Positions 53,313-62,224 of a stretch of DNA of 64,000 bases are shown in pieces. The number at the start of each line of letters is the position of its first letter. Positions within the stretch are counted from its first letter, which is position 1. Made by a program: the position numbers and the translations under genes. The notes under the pieces were generated by a model that searched no databases, was not told where the DNA came from, and saw only the letters and a program-made list of their open reading frames with translations. The stretch comes from Rhizobiaceae bacterium (lineage in GTDB: Bacteria > Pseudomonadota > Alphaproteobacteria > Rhizobiales > Rhizobiaceae). The stretch spans positions 1-64,000 of the forward strand of contig JABABQ010000067.1 in assembly GCA_014238155.1 (NCBI GenBank), in the 5' to 3' direction.

Positions 53313-54760
53313 ATCGAACACGACGCGTCAAAATTGTCGCAACGTTGGGACCAGCTTCCAATACGAAAAACAAAATCCTTGAGCTGACCAAGGCCGGGGC
53401 CGATGTATTTCGCATCAATATGAGCCATGCCAGCCATGACTTGATGCGGGCAACCGTCAACTCAATTCGTGAAGTCGAGGCGGAGCTCAATTTTCCGATT
53501 GGGATCATGGTCGATCTTCAGGGGCCAAAGCATAGGCTGGGCGTATTTGAAAACGGCGAACTCGACGTGCGACCGGGCGATACGATCACCCTCGACAGCG
53601 ACCCGACGCCAGGCAATGCAAAGCGTGTCCACCTGCCGCATCCGGAAATTTTGGACGCCATGCAAACCGGGCACCGGTTGCTGGTCAATGACGGCAAAGT
53701 ACAGTTGAAAGTAATCGCAACCGGCACAGGCTGGGCGAAGACAGAAGTCTTGTCCGGCACCTGGCTGGCCGACAAAAAGGGCGTCAACTTACCCGATTCA
53801 GAACTGACTTCAGGTGTTTTGACCGACAAGGACCGTGCTGACCTGGCGGCAGCGCTGAAGGAAGATATTGACTGGATTGCCCTGTCGTTTATTCAACGGC
53901 CGGAAGATCTCGCAGAACCGAGAAAAATCTGCCAAGGAAAGGTCGGCATTCTGGCCAAGATCGAAAAGCCTCAAGCCGTTGAAAAACTTGATGAAATAAT
54001 CCATATGGCCGATGCGATAATGGTCGCCCGGGGGGATCTTGGTGTGGAAATGCCACTGCAGGCGGTTCCCAGCATTCAAAAGAAGATGATCCGCAAATGC
54101 CGCAATGCGGGGACCCCCGTCGTGGTTGCAACGCAGATGCTGGAATCGATGATTTCATCTCCCGTGCCTACACGGGCAGAAGTTTCAGATGTAGCAAATG
54201 CGGTTTATGAAGGCGCCGACGCGGTTATGCTATCGGCCGAATCGGCGGCGGGCGACTATCCGTTTGAAGCCGTCAGTACGATGAATTCCATTGCTGATGC
54301 CATTGAAAAGGACAAGGGCTATCTGCGGACAATTTCCGGGCAACGCCCAGACCCCGAACCAACCGGTGCAGATGCAATTTCTTTTGCCGCAGCCGAAATT
54401 GCCGACACGCTGGATCTCGCTGCTATCGTTTGTTTCACCGCATCAGGATCCACTGGTCTGAGAGCAGCCAGAGTTCGCCCCGCCAAGAAGATTCTAACCC
54501 TGTCCCCTGTCCCGCAAACGGCGCGCCGCCTGGCGATGACCTGGGGAACCCATTGTATCATTACTCCCGACGCCAAGGACCTTGATGACATTGTCGATAA
54601 AGCCTGCCGGATTGCCTGCAGAGAAGGGGTGGCAAAACCTGGCGACCGAATCATTATTACTGCAGGCGTACCATTGCGTACGTCTGGATCGACCAACATG
54701 CTTCGCATTGCCTATATCGACAGCGACGGACAGGGAAGCGTCTATCAATCTGGCACCTGA
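53309..54760 (+). CDS. pyk: Pyruvate kinase
   Basis: 483-aa glycolytic enzyme making pyruvate and ATP from phosphoenolpyruvate and ADP. RTRRVKIVATLGPAS start, ADVFRINMSHAS substrate site (about 31-42), the B domain, and the catalytic signature ILAKIEKPQAVEKLDEI (about 214-230, Lys in AKIEKP) with VARGDLGVEMP are all intact. The C-terminal allosteric domain is complete. Translationally coupled to the DUF1036 gene. Confidence 0.97.
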   Translation: MNRTRRVKIVATLGPASNTKNKILELTKAGADVFRINMSHASHDLMRATVNSIREVEAELNFPIGIMVDLQGPKHRLGVFENGELDVRPGDTITLDSDPTPGNAKRVHLPHPEILDAMQTGHRLLVNDGKVQLKVIATGTGWAKTEVLSGTWLADKKGVNLPDSELTSGVLTDKDRADLAAALKEDIDWIALSFIQRPEDLAEPRKICQGKVGILAKIEKPQAVEKLDEIIHMADAIMVARGDLGVEMPLQAVPSIQKKMIRKCRNAGTPVVVATQMLESMISSPVPTRAEVSDVANAVYEGADAVMLSAESAAGDYPFEAVSTMNSIADAIEKDKGYLRTISGQRPDPEPTGADAISFAAAEIADTLDLAAIVCFTASGSTGLRAARVRPAKKILTLSPVPQTARRLAMTWGTHCIITPDAKDLDDIVDKACRIACREGVAKPGDRIIITAGVPLRTSGSTNMLRIAYIDSDGQGSVYQSGT

Positions 54761-54774
54761 GCAGTGATTCCGGT

Positions 54775-55740
54775 TCATTGCCCGATACTCGACACTTTTA
54801 GGATTGCGTCGACGGATGCTTCGGTGGCTGCATATTCGGGTTTGTGACCCAGCCCGGGCACAATGATCAGTTCTGCGCCTGGAATATCGCGTTCAAGCCC
54901 AACTGAATGAATGGCCGGCGAGACCACATCATCTTCATCGCCGGTGATGATGATTGTCGGAGCCGTTATCTCTTTGTATCGACTGGAAAAACCTTCAACA
55001 AATTCACTCAGTCCCACAACATCGTGGGCATTGTTGCGAAACACCCGGGGTCTGAACAACAGCGGTATTGCTGCATTCTCGATATAATCGTCTGGTGGAG
55101 ACTGGGGCTGAAACACCTCATTGATGGCGTTGCCCAATGTTAACATCCCCATCGGAACCAAGACAGTTTCTGTGAAAATATGGCCGATAACCGGCAGAGT
55201 TGCGACATTGTAAAACCAGCTCACTCCACTTGGCCAGGGATGCGTCGCAGGCGCCAGCATAACCAGCCCCTTGGTGCGTTCAGGATACAGTACGGCAAAT
55301 GCAACAGCAGATGCGGCCCCAAGGGAATGACCCACAATGGTCACTCGATCCACTTGGAGGTTGTCCAGCAAAAATTCATAACGTTCGGCCTGCTGGGCGG
55401 GAGTTTCAGCTCCGGCCCGATCAGAATAGCCATGGCCAGGGCGATCAACAAAAATCATCCGGGCTTTGCCGCGCAACGCTGGCGCGAACGGGATCATCTG
55501 GTCCCTGAGATTTCCGCTTGCCCCGTGAAGGAATAAAATTGTCGGTCCTGACTGCCCCGGTAGCAACGGCATGTCGACAAAGTGGATGCGCTCATTGTTT
55601 GGCCCAACCAGCGAACCGGTCGGTGGAAAACGTTTCTCGATCAACGAAACCTGCACATTGGTCCAGACAAATGTCGCAGCCAATATGACCCCAATGGCTG
55701 CAAACAGAAATAAATAAATCTTCAACGTCCACCTATTCAT
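54775..55740 (-). CDS. Alpha/beta hydrolase, membrane anchored
   Basis: 321-aa protein with an N-terminal hydrophobic helix (about 5-25) that is a signal anchor. The hydrolase domain shows the oxyanion HGASGNLRD (about 76-84), nucleophile GHSLGA (about 141-146), and the late acid and histidine in GDEDDVV and GLGHKPEY. Substrate unknown (esterase or haloperoxidase-like). Convergent with pyk. Confidence 0.9.
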   Translation of the reverse strand: MNRWTLKIYLFLFAAIGVILAATFVWTNVQVSLIEKRFPPTGSLVGPNNERIHFVDMPLLPGQSGPTILFLHGASGNLRDQMIPFAPALRGKARMIFVDRPGHGYSDRAGAETPAQQAERYEFLLDNLQVDRVTIVGHSLGAASAVAFAVLYPERTKGLVMLAPATHPWPSGVSWFYNVATLPVIGHIFTETVLVPMGMLTLGNAINEVFQPQSPPDDYIENAAIPLLFRPRVFRNNAHDVVGLSEFVEGFSSRYKEITAPTIIITGDEDDVVSPAIHSVGLERDIPGAELIIVPGLGHKPEYAATEASVDAILKVSSIGQ

Positions 55741-55820
55741 AAACCGAAATTTGCTTTGGATGCGTTGCGGGACGTTGACTAGTTTTTACACCCAATTTGA
55801 TAAGAAGGCTGCCCTGCAGT

Positions 55821-56459
55821 TTAAATCCTGTTACCCGCCAATTCCTCTTCCAGACGCACCACTGAATTCTGGGCGCTGGTCATTGCTGGATAGACTGAAA
55901 GCACCCGATGCCAGGTCTCCAACGCCCTGTCTTTTTCGCCGATTCGTTCCAGGATAGTCGCCAGTCCGGCCAAAGCTCCATAATGACGCGGTTCTAGCGC
56001 AAGTGTTCGCTCGATATCGACAATCGACTTGCCATAATTTTCCATCATGAAATGCAGCGTCGCGCGCTGGTTGAAACCTTCTGCATAATTTGGCCGAAGG
56101 GCAACCACCTGATCGAGAAGATCAAGCGCCACACTAAAACTGCGTTTGCCACTGGCAGATCGCGCCCACTTTGTCAGCAAATCAACAGATTTACTGTCAG
56201 AAGTGTGCCAGATTTCCCAAATTCGCGTGGAAATCCTGTCTGCCCGTTTTGCTTCGCTAGTCCGGCCTAATTGCTTGAACAATCCGTCAAGATCATTGGC
56301 AAGATCGAAGGGAGCTTTTATCCCTGTCGCGGGCTTTGAAGATACCGTCGGGGGATTGGCCTGCGGCAGCGGCACCGTATTGGATTGGGCAAAAGCCCCG
56401 GTCACGGGACCACTGGAGAGGCCAATTATGAGAATCAAAGGTGTAAACGACTTCATCAT
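55821..56459 (-). CDS. Tetratricopeptide repeat protein, exported
   Basis: 212-aa protein with a signal peptide (about 1-25, ending AFAQS) and three TPR motifs (about 110-205: LDQVVALRPNYAEGFNQRATLHFMM, IERTLALEPRHYGALAGLATIL, DRALETWHRVLSVYPAMTSAQ). It probably scaffolds periplasmic protein contacts. It neighbours rpmJ in many Hyphomicrobiales genomes. Monocistronic by appearance. Confidence 0.88.
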   Translation of the reverse strand: MMKSFTPLILIIGLSSGPVTGAFAQSNTVPLPQANPPTVSSKPATGIKAPFDLANDLDGLFKQLGRTSEAKRADRISTRIWEIWHTSDSKSVDLLTKWARSASGKRSFSVALDLLDQVVALRPNYAEGFNQRATLHFMMENYGKSIVDIERTLALEPRHYGALAGLATILERIGEKDRALETWHRVLSVYPAMTSAQNSVVRLEEELAGNRI

Positions 56460-56573
56460 GCCATTAGCCTAGCCAATGACATGTGATCGTCAAATGCAAA
56501 ATGATGTTACCAAAGCGCTCAATCTCCGCGGATCACGACCGCTGGAGGGCACATTTATGGCTTGCCTTTGGCC

Positions 56574-56699
56574 TTAGCCCTGGCGTGCTTTAAAGCGCGG
56601 GTTCACCTTGTTGATGATATATACCCGGCCTTTGCGGCGAACCAGACGGTTTGCCCGGTGACGGCCTTTCAGTGACTTAAGCGAGTTCTTAACTTTCAT
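56574..56699 (-). CDS. rpmJ: 50S ribosomal protein L36 (type B, zinc-free)
   Basis: 41-aa protein starting [18 protein letters not shown] and ending [10 protein letters not shown]. The sequence matches the type B L36 pattern that lacks the zinc-binding cysteines of type A. It binds 23S rRNA in the large subunit. Too short for usual length cutoffs but unambiguous. A terminator-like hairpin stands about 45 bp upstream in its leader. Confidence 0.95.
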   Translation of the reverse strand: MKVKNSLKSLKGRHRANRLVRRKGRVYIINKVNPRFKARQG

Positions 56700-57034
56700 C
56701 GGATCAATCCATCAATGTTGGGCTCAAACCTGGGCAAGCCCACAAAAAACAGCGCGCCGCAAGCGGCACGCGCAAATTCTGTGGCTGGTTTAAGGCCAAT
56801 CCCACAGATGTCAAGGCAGTTCTGGCAAGTTGAGTGAGGAAACCACGCCAATGTTTGTTCCGGTTGGATGGGAATGACCCGCTCTGGATGGTCATCTGCC
56901 TTCCGATGTTCTAACAACGCCCATCCGTGTCGCCCTGTGTCGCAAGCGCGGTTGTGCTTGGCAGTATGCCATCTGATACGCAATATGTTGCACGGCGACC
57001 GTGCATTCCTGCCTAAAGCCTTGGGATTCGAGAC
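56700..57034. other. Divergent intergenic region rpmJ - soxB
   Basis: 335 bp without a supported protein gene. It holds the minus-strand terminator-like hairpin (56744-56773), a minus-strand TTGACA (plus 56809-56814) with a weak TAAACC 16 bp on, and GGGC/GCCC pairs at about 56718-56741 that could form alternative RNA structures. The soxB promoter must also be here, but no clear boxes are visible. An unannotated small RNA ending at the hairpin is possible. Confidence 0.5.
56744..56773 (-). terminator. Terminator-like hairpin upstream of rpmJ
   Basis: On the minus strand GCGCG-TG-CCGC-TT-GCGG-CGCGC (plus 56752-56773) is followed by TG and six T (plus 56744-56749). It is an intrinsic-terminator form in the rpmJ direction, 45 bp before the rpmJ start, although no minus-strand gene lies upstream. 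Confidence 0.55.
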
Positions 57035-58288
57035 ATGAGAAACTTCAACGCGCTTAATCTGGCCCGCGAAGCTCTGCGCGGGCACAAAGGTTGGGGCCAG
57101 CAATGGCGCAACCCTGAACCGAAGAAAAGCTATGATGTGATTATCGTTGGCGCTGGGGGGCATGGGCTTGGCACCGCCTATTATCTGGCTAAGGAACATG
57201 GGGTTGAAAACATTGCAGTGCTGGAAAAAGGTTGGCTGGGTGGCGGCAATACCGGCCGCAACACGACGATAATACGATCCAACTACCTTTATGACGAATC
57301 GGCTGGCCTCTATAACCACGCTCTCAAGCTGTGGGAAAATCTCAGCCAGGAGCTGAATTACAATGTGATGTTCTCGCAGCGAGGCGTTATGATGCTGGCG
57401 CACAACGTCCACGACGTGCAGTCCGCACAGCGTCACATTCACGCCAATCGGCTCAATGGCGTGGACAATGAATGGCTGACACCTCAACAGGCGAAAGACT
57501 ATTGCCCGCCGTTGAATATATCCAAGTCCTCGCGCTATCCGGTCATGGGTGCAGCACTGCAGCGGCGTGGTGGGGTTGCGCGCCACGATGCGGTTGCCTG
57601 GGGCTATGCCCGTCAGGCAAGCGCCATGGGTGTCGATATTATCCAGAACTGCGAAGTCACTGGCATTAACCGCGCAACCAGCGGTGAAGTTACCGGCGTA
57701 GAGACCACAAAGGGCCCGATTGGCGCCAAACAGGTGGGGGTTGTTGCGGCGGGGCATACTTCCGTTTTGATGGAAATGGCGGGCGTACAGATGCCGCTGG
57801 AAAGCTATCCCCTACAGGCACTTGTGTCGGAGCCTGTCAAACCGGTATTTCCCTGTGTGGCCATGTCAAATGCGGTACATGCCTATATTTCACAATCCGA
57901 CAAGGGTGAACTGGTGATCGGCGCCGGCACTGATTCTTACCTGTCCTATTCACAAACGGGGTCGATGCATATTCTGCAACACACGCTTGATGCGATCATC
58001 GAACTCTATCCGATGTTCAACCGAATGAAGATGCTGCGTACCTGGGGTGGTATTGTCGATGTCACACCAGACCGCTCACCAATCCTTGCCAAAACTCCGG
58101 TCAAAGGACTGTATGTCAACTGCGGTTGGGGCACTGGTGGTTTTAAGGCCACCCCCGGGTCAGCCAATGTCTTTGCCCACACGATCGCCAAAGATGAACC
58201 TCATTCGATCAATGCCGGTTTTACTCTGGAGCGATTCAGAAATGGTCGCTTGATTGATGAAGCTGCAGCCGCAGCCGTTGCGCATTAA
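57035..58288 (+). CDS. soxB: Sarcosine oxidase beta subunit
   Basis: 417-aa flavoprotein of heterotetrameric sarcosine oxidase. FAD-binding [33 protein letters not shown] (about 31-63) and [20 protein letters not shown] follow the usual N-terminus. The C-terminal [39 protein letters not shown] is diagnostic. Together with SoxA it oxidises sarcosine to glycine, yielding methylene-THF and hydrogen peroxide. First gene of soxBDAG; soxD follows after 12 bp. Confidence 0.96.
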   Translation: MRNFNALNLAREALRGHKGWGQQWRNPEPKKSYDVIIVGAGGHGLGTAYYLAKEHGVENIAVLEKGWLGGGNTGRNTTIIRSNYLYDESAGLYNHALKLWENLSQELNYNVMFSQRGVMMLAHNVHDVQSAQRHIHANRLNGVDNEWLTPQQAKDYCPPLNISKSSRYPVMGAALQRRGGVARHDAVAWGYARQASAMGVDIIQNCEVTGINRATSGEVTGVETTKGPIGAKQVGVVAAGHTSVLMEMAGVQMPLESYPLQALVSEPVKPVFPCVAMSNAVHAYISQSDKGELVIGAGTDSYLSYSQTGSMHILQHTLDAIIELYPMFNRMKMLRTWGGIVDVTPDRSPILAKTPVKGLYVNCGWGTGGFKATPGSANVFAHTIAKDEPHSINAGFTLERFRNGRLIDEAAAAAVAH

Positions 58289-58300
58289 GGGAAAATTGAA

Positions 58301-58603
58301 ATGCTTGTAATCCATTGCCCCTACTGTCAGGCAGAGCGCCCCGAACTGGAATTTGCCAATGCAGGTGAGGCCCATATTGTTCGGCCCAATAACATGTCCG
58401 ACATGACCGATGCTGAATTCGAAAAGATGTTTTTCGTTCGCGAGAATCCCAAAGGTGTAAATCTGGAACGCTGGCGCCATATCCATGGCTGTGGCCGTTT
58501 CTTCAACGCCATTCGCCACACCGTTTCTGACAAGTTTCTGAAAGTATATAAGGCGGGCGCCCCCCGCCCCAGTGACGCTGAAATCGCGGAGTTGATGAAA
58601 TGA
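58301..58603 (+). CDS. soxD: Sarcosine oxidase delta subunit
   Basis: 100-aa small subunit. CPYCQAERPELEF (zinc-binding cysteines 6 and 9) and HIHGCGRFFNAIRHTVSDKF are the family signatures; a structural zinc is expected. It stabilises the SoxA-SoxB complex. The stop overlaps the soxA start (ATGA 58600-58603). Confidence 0.95.
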   Translation: MLVIHCPYCQAERPELEFANAGEAHIVRPNNMSDMTDAEFEKMFFVRENPKGVNLERWRHIHGCGRFFNAIRHTVSDKFLKVYKAGAPRPSDAEIAELMK

Positions 58604-61569
58604 ATCCATCAGGTCAACAACAATTCCGCCTGCCCGGCCGGGGATCACGCATTGGTGCCAAATCTGTGCGCTTTACGTTTGACAACAAACCCTACGAGGC
58701 GCTGGAAGGCGACACATTGGCTTCGGCCCTGCTTGCCAATGGCGTCCATCTGATGGGGCGTTCATTTAAGTATCACCGGCCGCGCGGGGTGCTGGCTGCC
58801 GGTGTGGAGGAACCCAATGCATTGATGCAAATCAGCCGCGATAATGCACGTACGACACCAAATGTGCGGGCGTCGGTCCAGGAAGTATATGACGGATTGC
58901 AGGCGCAAAGTCAGAACCGCTTTCCAACGCTGAATTTTGATATTGGCGGTGTCAACAACCTGCTGTCGCCGTTTTTCGCAGCTGGCTTCTACTACAAAAC
59001 GTTTAAATGGCCGGCAGCCGCCTGGGATAAAATCTATGAACCATTCATCCGCCGCGCCGCCGGTCTTGGCCAAGCCCCCACGGAAGACGATCCAGATCGC
59101 TATTCCAACAGGTTTGCTCACTGCGATGTGTTGATAATTGGCGGCGGGGCAGCGGGTTTGATGGCTGCTAAACTTGCCGCCAAGAAAAAGCAAACAATCA
59201 TCATATGCGACGAAAACCCTCATTTTGGAGGTTGGTTGCTGTCGGATACCGATATTCGTATTGACGGCAAAGCTGGACCTGACTGGGCTGCAGACACCAT
59301 CACCGAACTTGCCGCCATGAACAATGTGCGCCTGCTGAATCGCACCACCGGCATTGGTTATTTCCAACAGAATATGGTGGTCCTAAATCAGCGCATCACC
59401 GAACATCAGTCAAAGCCAGAATCTGGTGATGCGCGCGAACGCATGTGGCAGGTCCGCGCAGGCAAAGTCATCATCGCACAAGGTGCCATAGAACGTCATA
59501 TGGTGTTCCCGGATAACGATCGTCCCGGCATCATGCAGGCCAGTGCTGCGCAGAGCTTCTTGAACAAATTCGGCGTTGCCGTCGGTAGCCAGGTTGCTGT
59601 TTATACCGCTTGTGACACGGCTTATGCAGCGGCTTTCGATCTTGCCGAAGAAGGCATTGATATTCCGATCATCGTGGAGCACCGCACTGATATTGCCGAT
59701 GATCTGTTGGCGCAGGCCAGTGAATTGGGCATTCGCGTCATCACAGGCGCGGTTGTCGAGGGTACAGGAGGGAAATTGCGCATTAACAGCGTCACATTTG
59801 CCAAGCAAAACGGTAATGACCGCGAGACCATTGAAGTCGACGCGCTGATTACCAGCGCTGGCTGGACCCCTTCCCTGCACCTCTATTCCCAATCCCGCGG
59901 CAAACCACAATGGGATGAAGATACCCAGCGGTTTCTGCCTGGTGAAAGCCCACAAGAGTGCGTCAGCATTGGTGCCTGTAACGGCACTGACGATTTGTCA
60001 GACATATTTGCCGAGGCAGCAAAGTGTACCGGGTCCCGTGCACCCAGACACGCCATCGAAGATGACGTTTCAACCATGAGTGGTTTCATCGGTGCGACAG
60101 GAACTTCCGCTGATAAAGGCAAGGCGTTTGTTGATTTCCAAAATGATGTGACGGCCAAAGATATCGCACTGGCGGTGCGCGAGGGCATGCATTCCATCGA
60201 ACATGTCAAACGTTATACCACCAATGGCATGGCAACAGATCAGGGCAAACTGTCCAACATGCACGGTCTGGCTATTGCATCAAAATTGCTGAAGAAACCC
60301 ATTCCAGCTGTTGGACTGACCACCTTCCGGGCACCCTATACACCGACGACGTTTGGCTCCTTTGTCGGACACAGCCGGGGCAGGCTGTTTGATCCGATCC
60401 GGCAAACACCAATACACGATTGGGCCGTCGAAAATGGTGCCGAGTTTGAACCGGTCAGTCAGTGGCGGCGCGCTTGGTATTTCCCGCGCTCCGGTGAGGA
60501 CATGCATCAGGCCGTTGATCGCGAGTGCCAGACCGTGCGCAGCGTAGCGGGCGTATTTGACGCATCTACCTTAGGTAAAATTGAAGTTGTTGGCCCGGAT
60601 GCTGCAGCTTTTATGAATATAATATACACCAATGGCTGGGACAAACTGAAACCGGGTCGCGCCAAGTATGGCATTATGTGCCGGGAAGACGGCTTTATAT
60701 ATGACGACGGCGTTGTCGGAAAATTGTCGAACAACCGTTTTCATGTGACGACGACAACCGGCGGGGCGCCGCGGGTTCTCAATCATATGGAAGACTTTTT
60801 ACAGACTGAGTTTCCGGATATGCGGGTCTGGTTGACATCGACTTCGGAACAGTGGGCCACGATTGCCGTTCAGGGTCCCAAAGCGCGCCAGATTATTGAA
60901 CCCTTGATAACCGGCGTAACTATCTCCAATGAAAAATTTCCCCATATGAGTGTGGTCGAGTGTAACGTATGTGGTGTTCCGGCACGCTTGTTTCGCATAT
61001 CGTTTACCGGTGAACTCGGATTTGAAATCAACGTTCCAGCCGACTATGGTCGCGCTGTCTGGGAAGCCGTCTGGGAGCGGGCTGAACCACTTGGAGCCTG
61101 TGTATATGGAACAGAGGCGATGCACGTGATGCGCGCCGAGAAGGGCTACATCATCGTAGGTCAGGACACGGATGGCACCGTTACACCTTATGATGCGGGA
61201 CTGTCCTGGGCGATTGCAAAAGCCAAACCAGACTTTGTCGGGAAACGGGGCTTGCAGCGGCCTGACCTGATGGCGCAAGGCCGTCGTCAACTGGTCGGCC
61301 TTGCCACGAAAGATCCAAGCAAGGTTTTGGAAGAAGGAGCCCAGATCGTCGCCGATCCCACCTGTCCGGTGCCGATGAAAATGATCGGCTTTGTGACCTC
61401 GTCCTACTGGTCCGGCACGCTTGGCAAGTCAGTCGCATTGGCGCTGATCGAAGACGGCACCAATCTGATCGGCAAGTCGCTTTATGCCCCAATGGCCGAT
61501 GAGGTGATTGAAGTGGAAGTTACCGGCACGGTATTTTACGACACAAAGGGAGAGCGTCTTCATGGCTAA
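58600..61569 (+). CDS. soxA: Sarcosine oxidase alpha subunit
   Basis: 989-aa multidomain subunit. An N-terminal 2Fe-2S-like fold without cluster (VRFTFDNKPYEALEGDTLASALLANG, about 24-50) precedes an NAD-binding FAD/NAD(P) domain (DVLIIGGGAAGLMAAKLAAKK, about 172-192). The C-terminal half is a GcvT-like folate domain (about 610-985, DASTLGKIEVVGPDAAAFMN and GFVTSSYWSGTLGKSVALAL). It accepts the methyl group on tetrahydrofolate. Eight bases overlap with soxG. Confidence 0.96.
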   Translation: MNPSGQQQFRLPGRGSRIGAKSVRFTFDNKPYEALEGDTLASALLANGVHLMGRSFKYHRPRGVLAAGVEEPNALMQISRDNARTTPNVRASVQEVYDGLQAQSQNRFPTLNFDIGGVNNLLSPFFAAGFYYKTFKWPAAAWDKIYEPFIRRAAGLGQAPTEDDPDRYSNRFAHCDVLIIGGGAAGLMAAKLAAKKKQTIIICDENPHFGGWLLSDTDIRIDGKAGPDWAADTITELAAMNNVRLLNRTTGIGYFQQNMVVLNQRITEHQSKPESGDARERMWQVRAGKVIIAQGAIERHMVFPDNDRPGIMQASAAQSFLNKFGVAVGSQVAVYTACDTAYAAAFDLAEEGIDIPIIVEHRTDIADDLLAQASELGIRVITGAVVEGTGGKLRINSVTFAKQNGNDRETIEVDALITSAGWTPSLHLYSQSRGKPQWDEDTQRFLPGESPQECVSIGACNGTDDLSDIFAEAAKCTGSRAPRHAIEDDVSTMSGFIGATGTSADKGKAFVDFQNDVTAKDIALAVREGMHSIEHVKRYTTNGMATDQGKLSNMHGLAIASKLLKKPIPAVGLTTFRAPYTPTTFGSFVGHSRGRLFDPIRQTPIHDWAVENGAEFEPVSQWRRAWYFPRSGEDMHQAVDRECQTVRSVAGVFDASTLGKIEVVGPDAAAFMNIIYTNGWDKLKPGRAKYGIMCREDGFIYDDGVVGKLSNNRFHVTTTTGGAPRVLNHMEDFLQTEFPDMRVWLTSTSEQWATIAVQGPKARQIIEPLITGVTISNEKFPHMSVVECNVCGVPARLFRISFTGELGFEINVPADYGRAVWEAVWERAEPLGACVYGTEAMHVMRAEKGYIIVGQDTDGTVTPYDAGLSWAIAKAKPDFVGKRGLQRPDLMAQGRRQLVGLATKDPSKVLEEGAQIVADPTCPVPMKMIGFVTSSYWSGTLGKSVALALIEDGTNLIGKSLYAPMADEVIEVEVTGTVFYDTKGERLHG

Positions 61570-62116
61570 TGCAAATGTCGCAACGCCCAACAACCCGACC
61601 AGTGGAAACAGGTTTGCAAATTCCAGCGTGACAATTGAGGCCGCTGCACCAGCTGCTCGGATAAGTTTTCGCGCCACTCCCAAAGGAGCGAAGGATTTTG
61701 GCAAGACCCTGGGCATAGATCTGCCTACCAAGCCAGGTTTGTCCGCCTCAAATTCGAGCCTGTCTGCGCTTTGGATCGGACCGGATGAATGGCTGATAAT
61801 TGATACAAAAAACTCAATCAACAGCTTGATGCCTCGACGCGAAAACGCCAATTTCTGTGCCACGGACGTTTCTCACCGCAATGTTGCCTTTATAATATCT
61901 GGCGACGGTGCGGAGAATACTCTGTGCGCCTCCTGTCCTCGCGACTTATCTCCTGCCGCATTCCCCGTCGGCACTGCATCCCGCACCATTTTCGGCAAGG
62001 CAGAGGTGGTATTACTGCGCATTGGCAAAACGTCTTTCAGGCTTGAGTGCTGGCGTTCGTTTTCTCCCTATGTTTGGGATCTGCTGATCGATGGCGCTCA
62101 AGACGCACATATCTAA
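61562..62116 (+). CDS. soxG: Sarcosine oxidase gamma subunit
   Basis: 184-aa subunit. LSALWIGPDEWLIIDTK (about 60-76), VSHRNVAFIISGDGAENTLCASCPRDL and AVVLLRIGKTSFRLECWRSFSPYVWDLL-like C-terminus identify the family, a GcvT-related fold. ATG 61562 is inside the soxA end; the upstream in-frame extension is rejected. Last gene of the operon. Confidence 0.94.
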   Translation: MANANVATPNNPTSGNRFANSSVTIEAAAPAARISFRATPKGAKDFGKTLGIDLPTKPGLSASNSSLSALWIGPDEWLIIDTKNSINSLMPRRENANFCATDVSHRNVAFIISGDGAENTLCASCPRDLSPAAFPVGTASRTIFGKAEVVLLRIGKTSFRLECWRSFSPYVWDLLIDGAQDAHI

Positions 62117-62176
62117 CAACTGTATCTATCAAGCAGAATATTTTGGGCGAAGCGATGGACTGTATCTGCGCTTTCG

Positions 62177-62200
62177 CTTAACTAAAGCCGTTAATGTTTA
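62177..62200 (+). repeat. Partial copy of the 43236 repeat arm
   Basis: AGCCGTTAATGTTTAAA matches the arm and loop start AGCCGTTCATGTTTAAA of the inverted repeat at 43236 at 16 of 17 positions. No pairing right arm follows, so it is a half copy between soxG and the next gene. Confidence 0.4.
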
Positions 62201-62224
62201 AAGCAAACCCGGTGCGCCCTGAAT

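Noticed and set aside
56696-57757. Long minus-strand open frame (353 codons) across the rpmJ-soxB gap and soxB
   Set aside because: Most of it is antisense to the soxB gene; translation has no recognisable domain. Only the non-coding part between rpmJ and soxB is kept as a region of interest.
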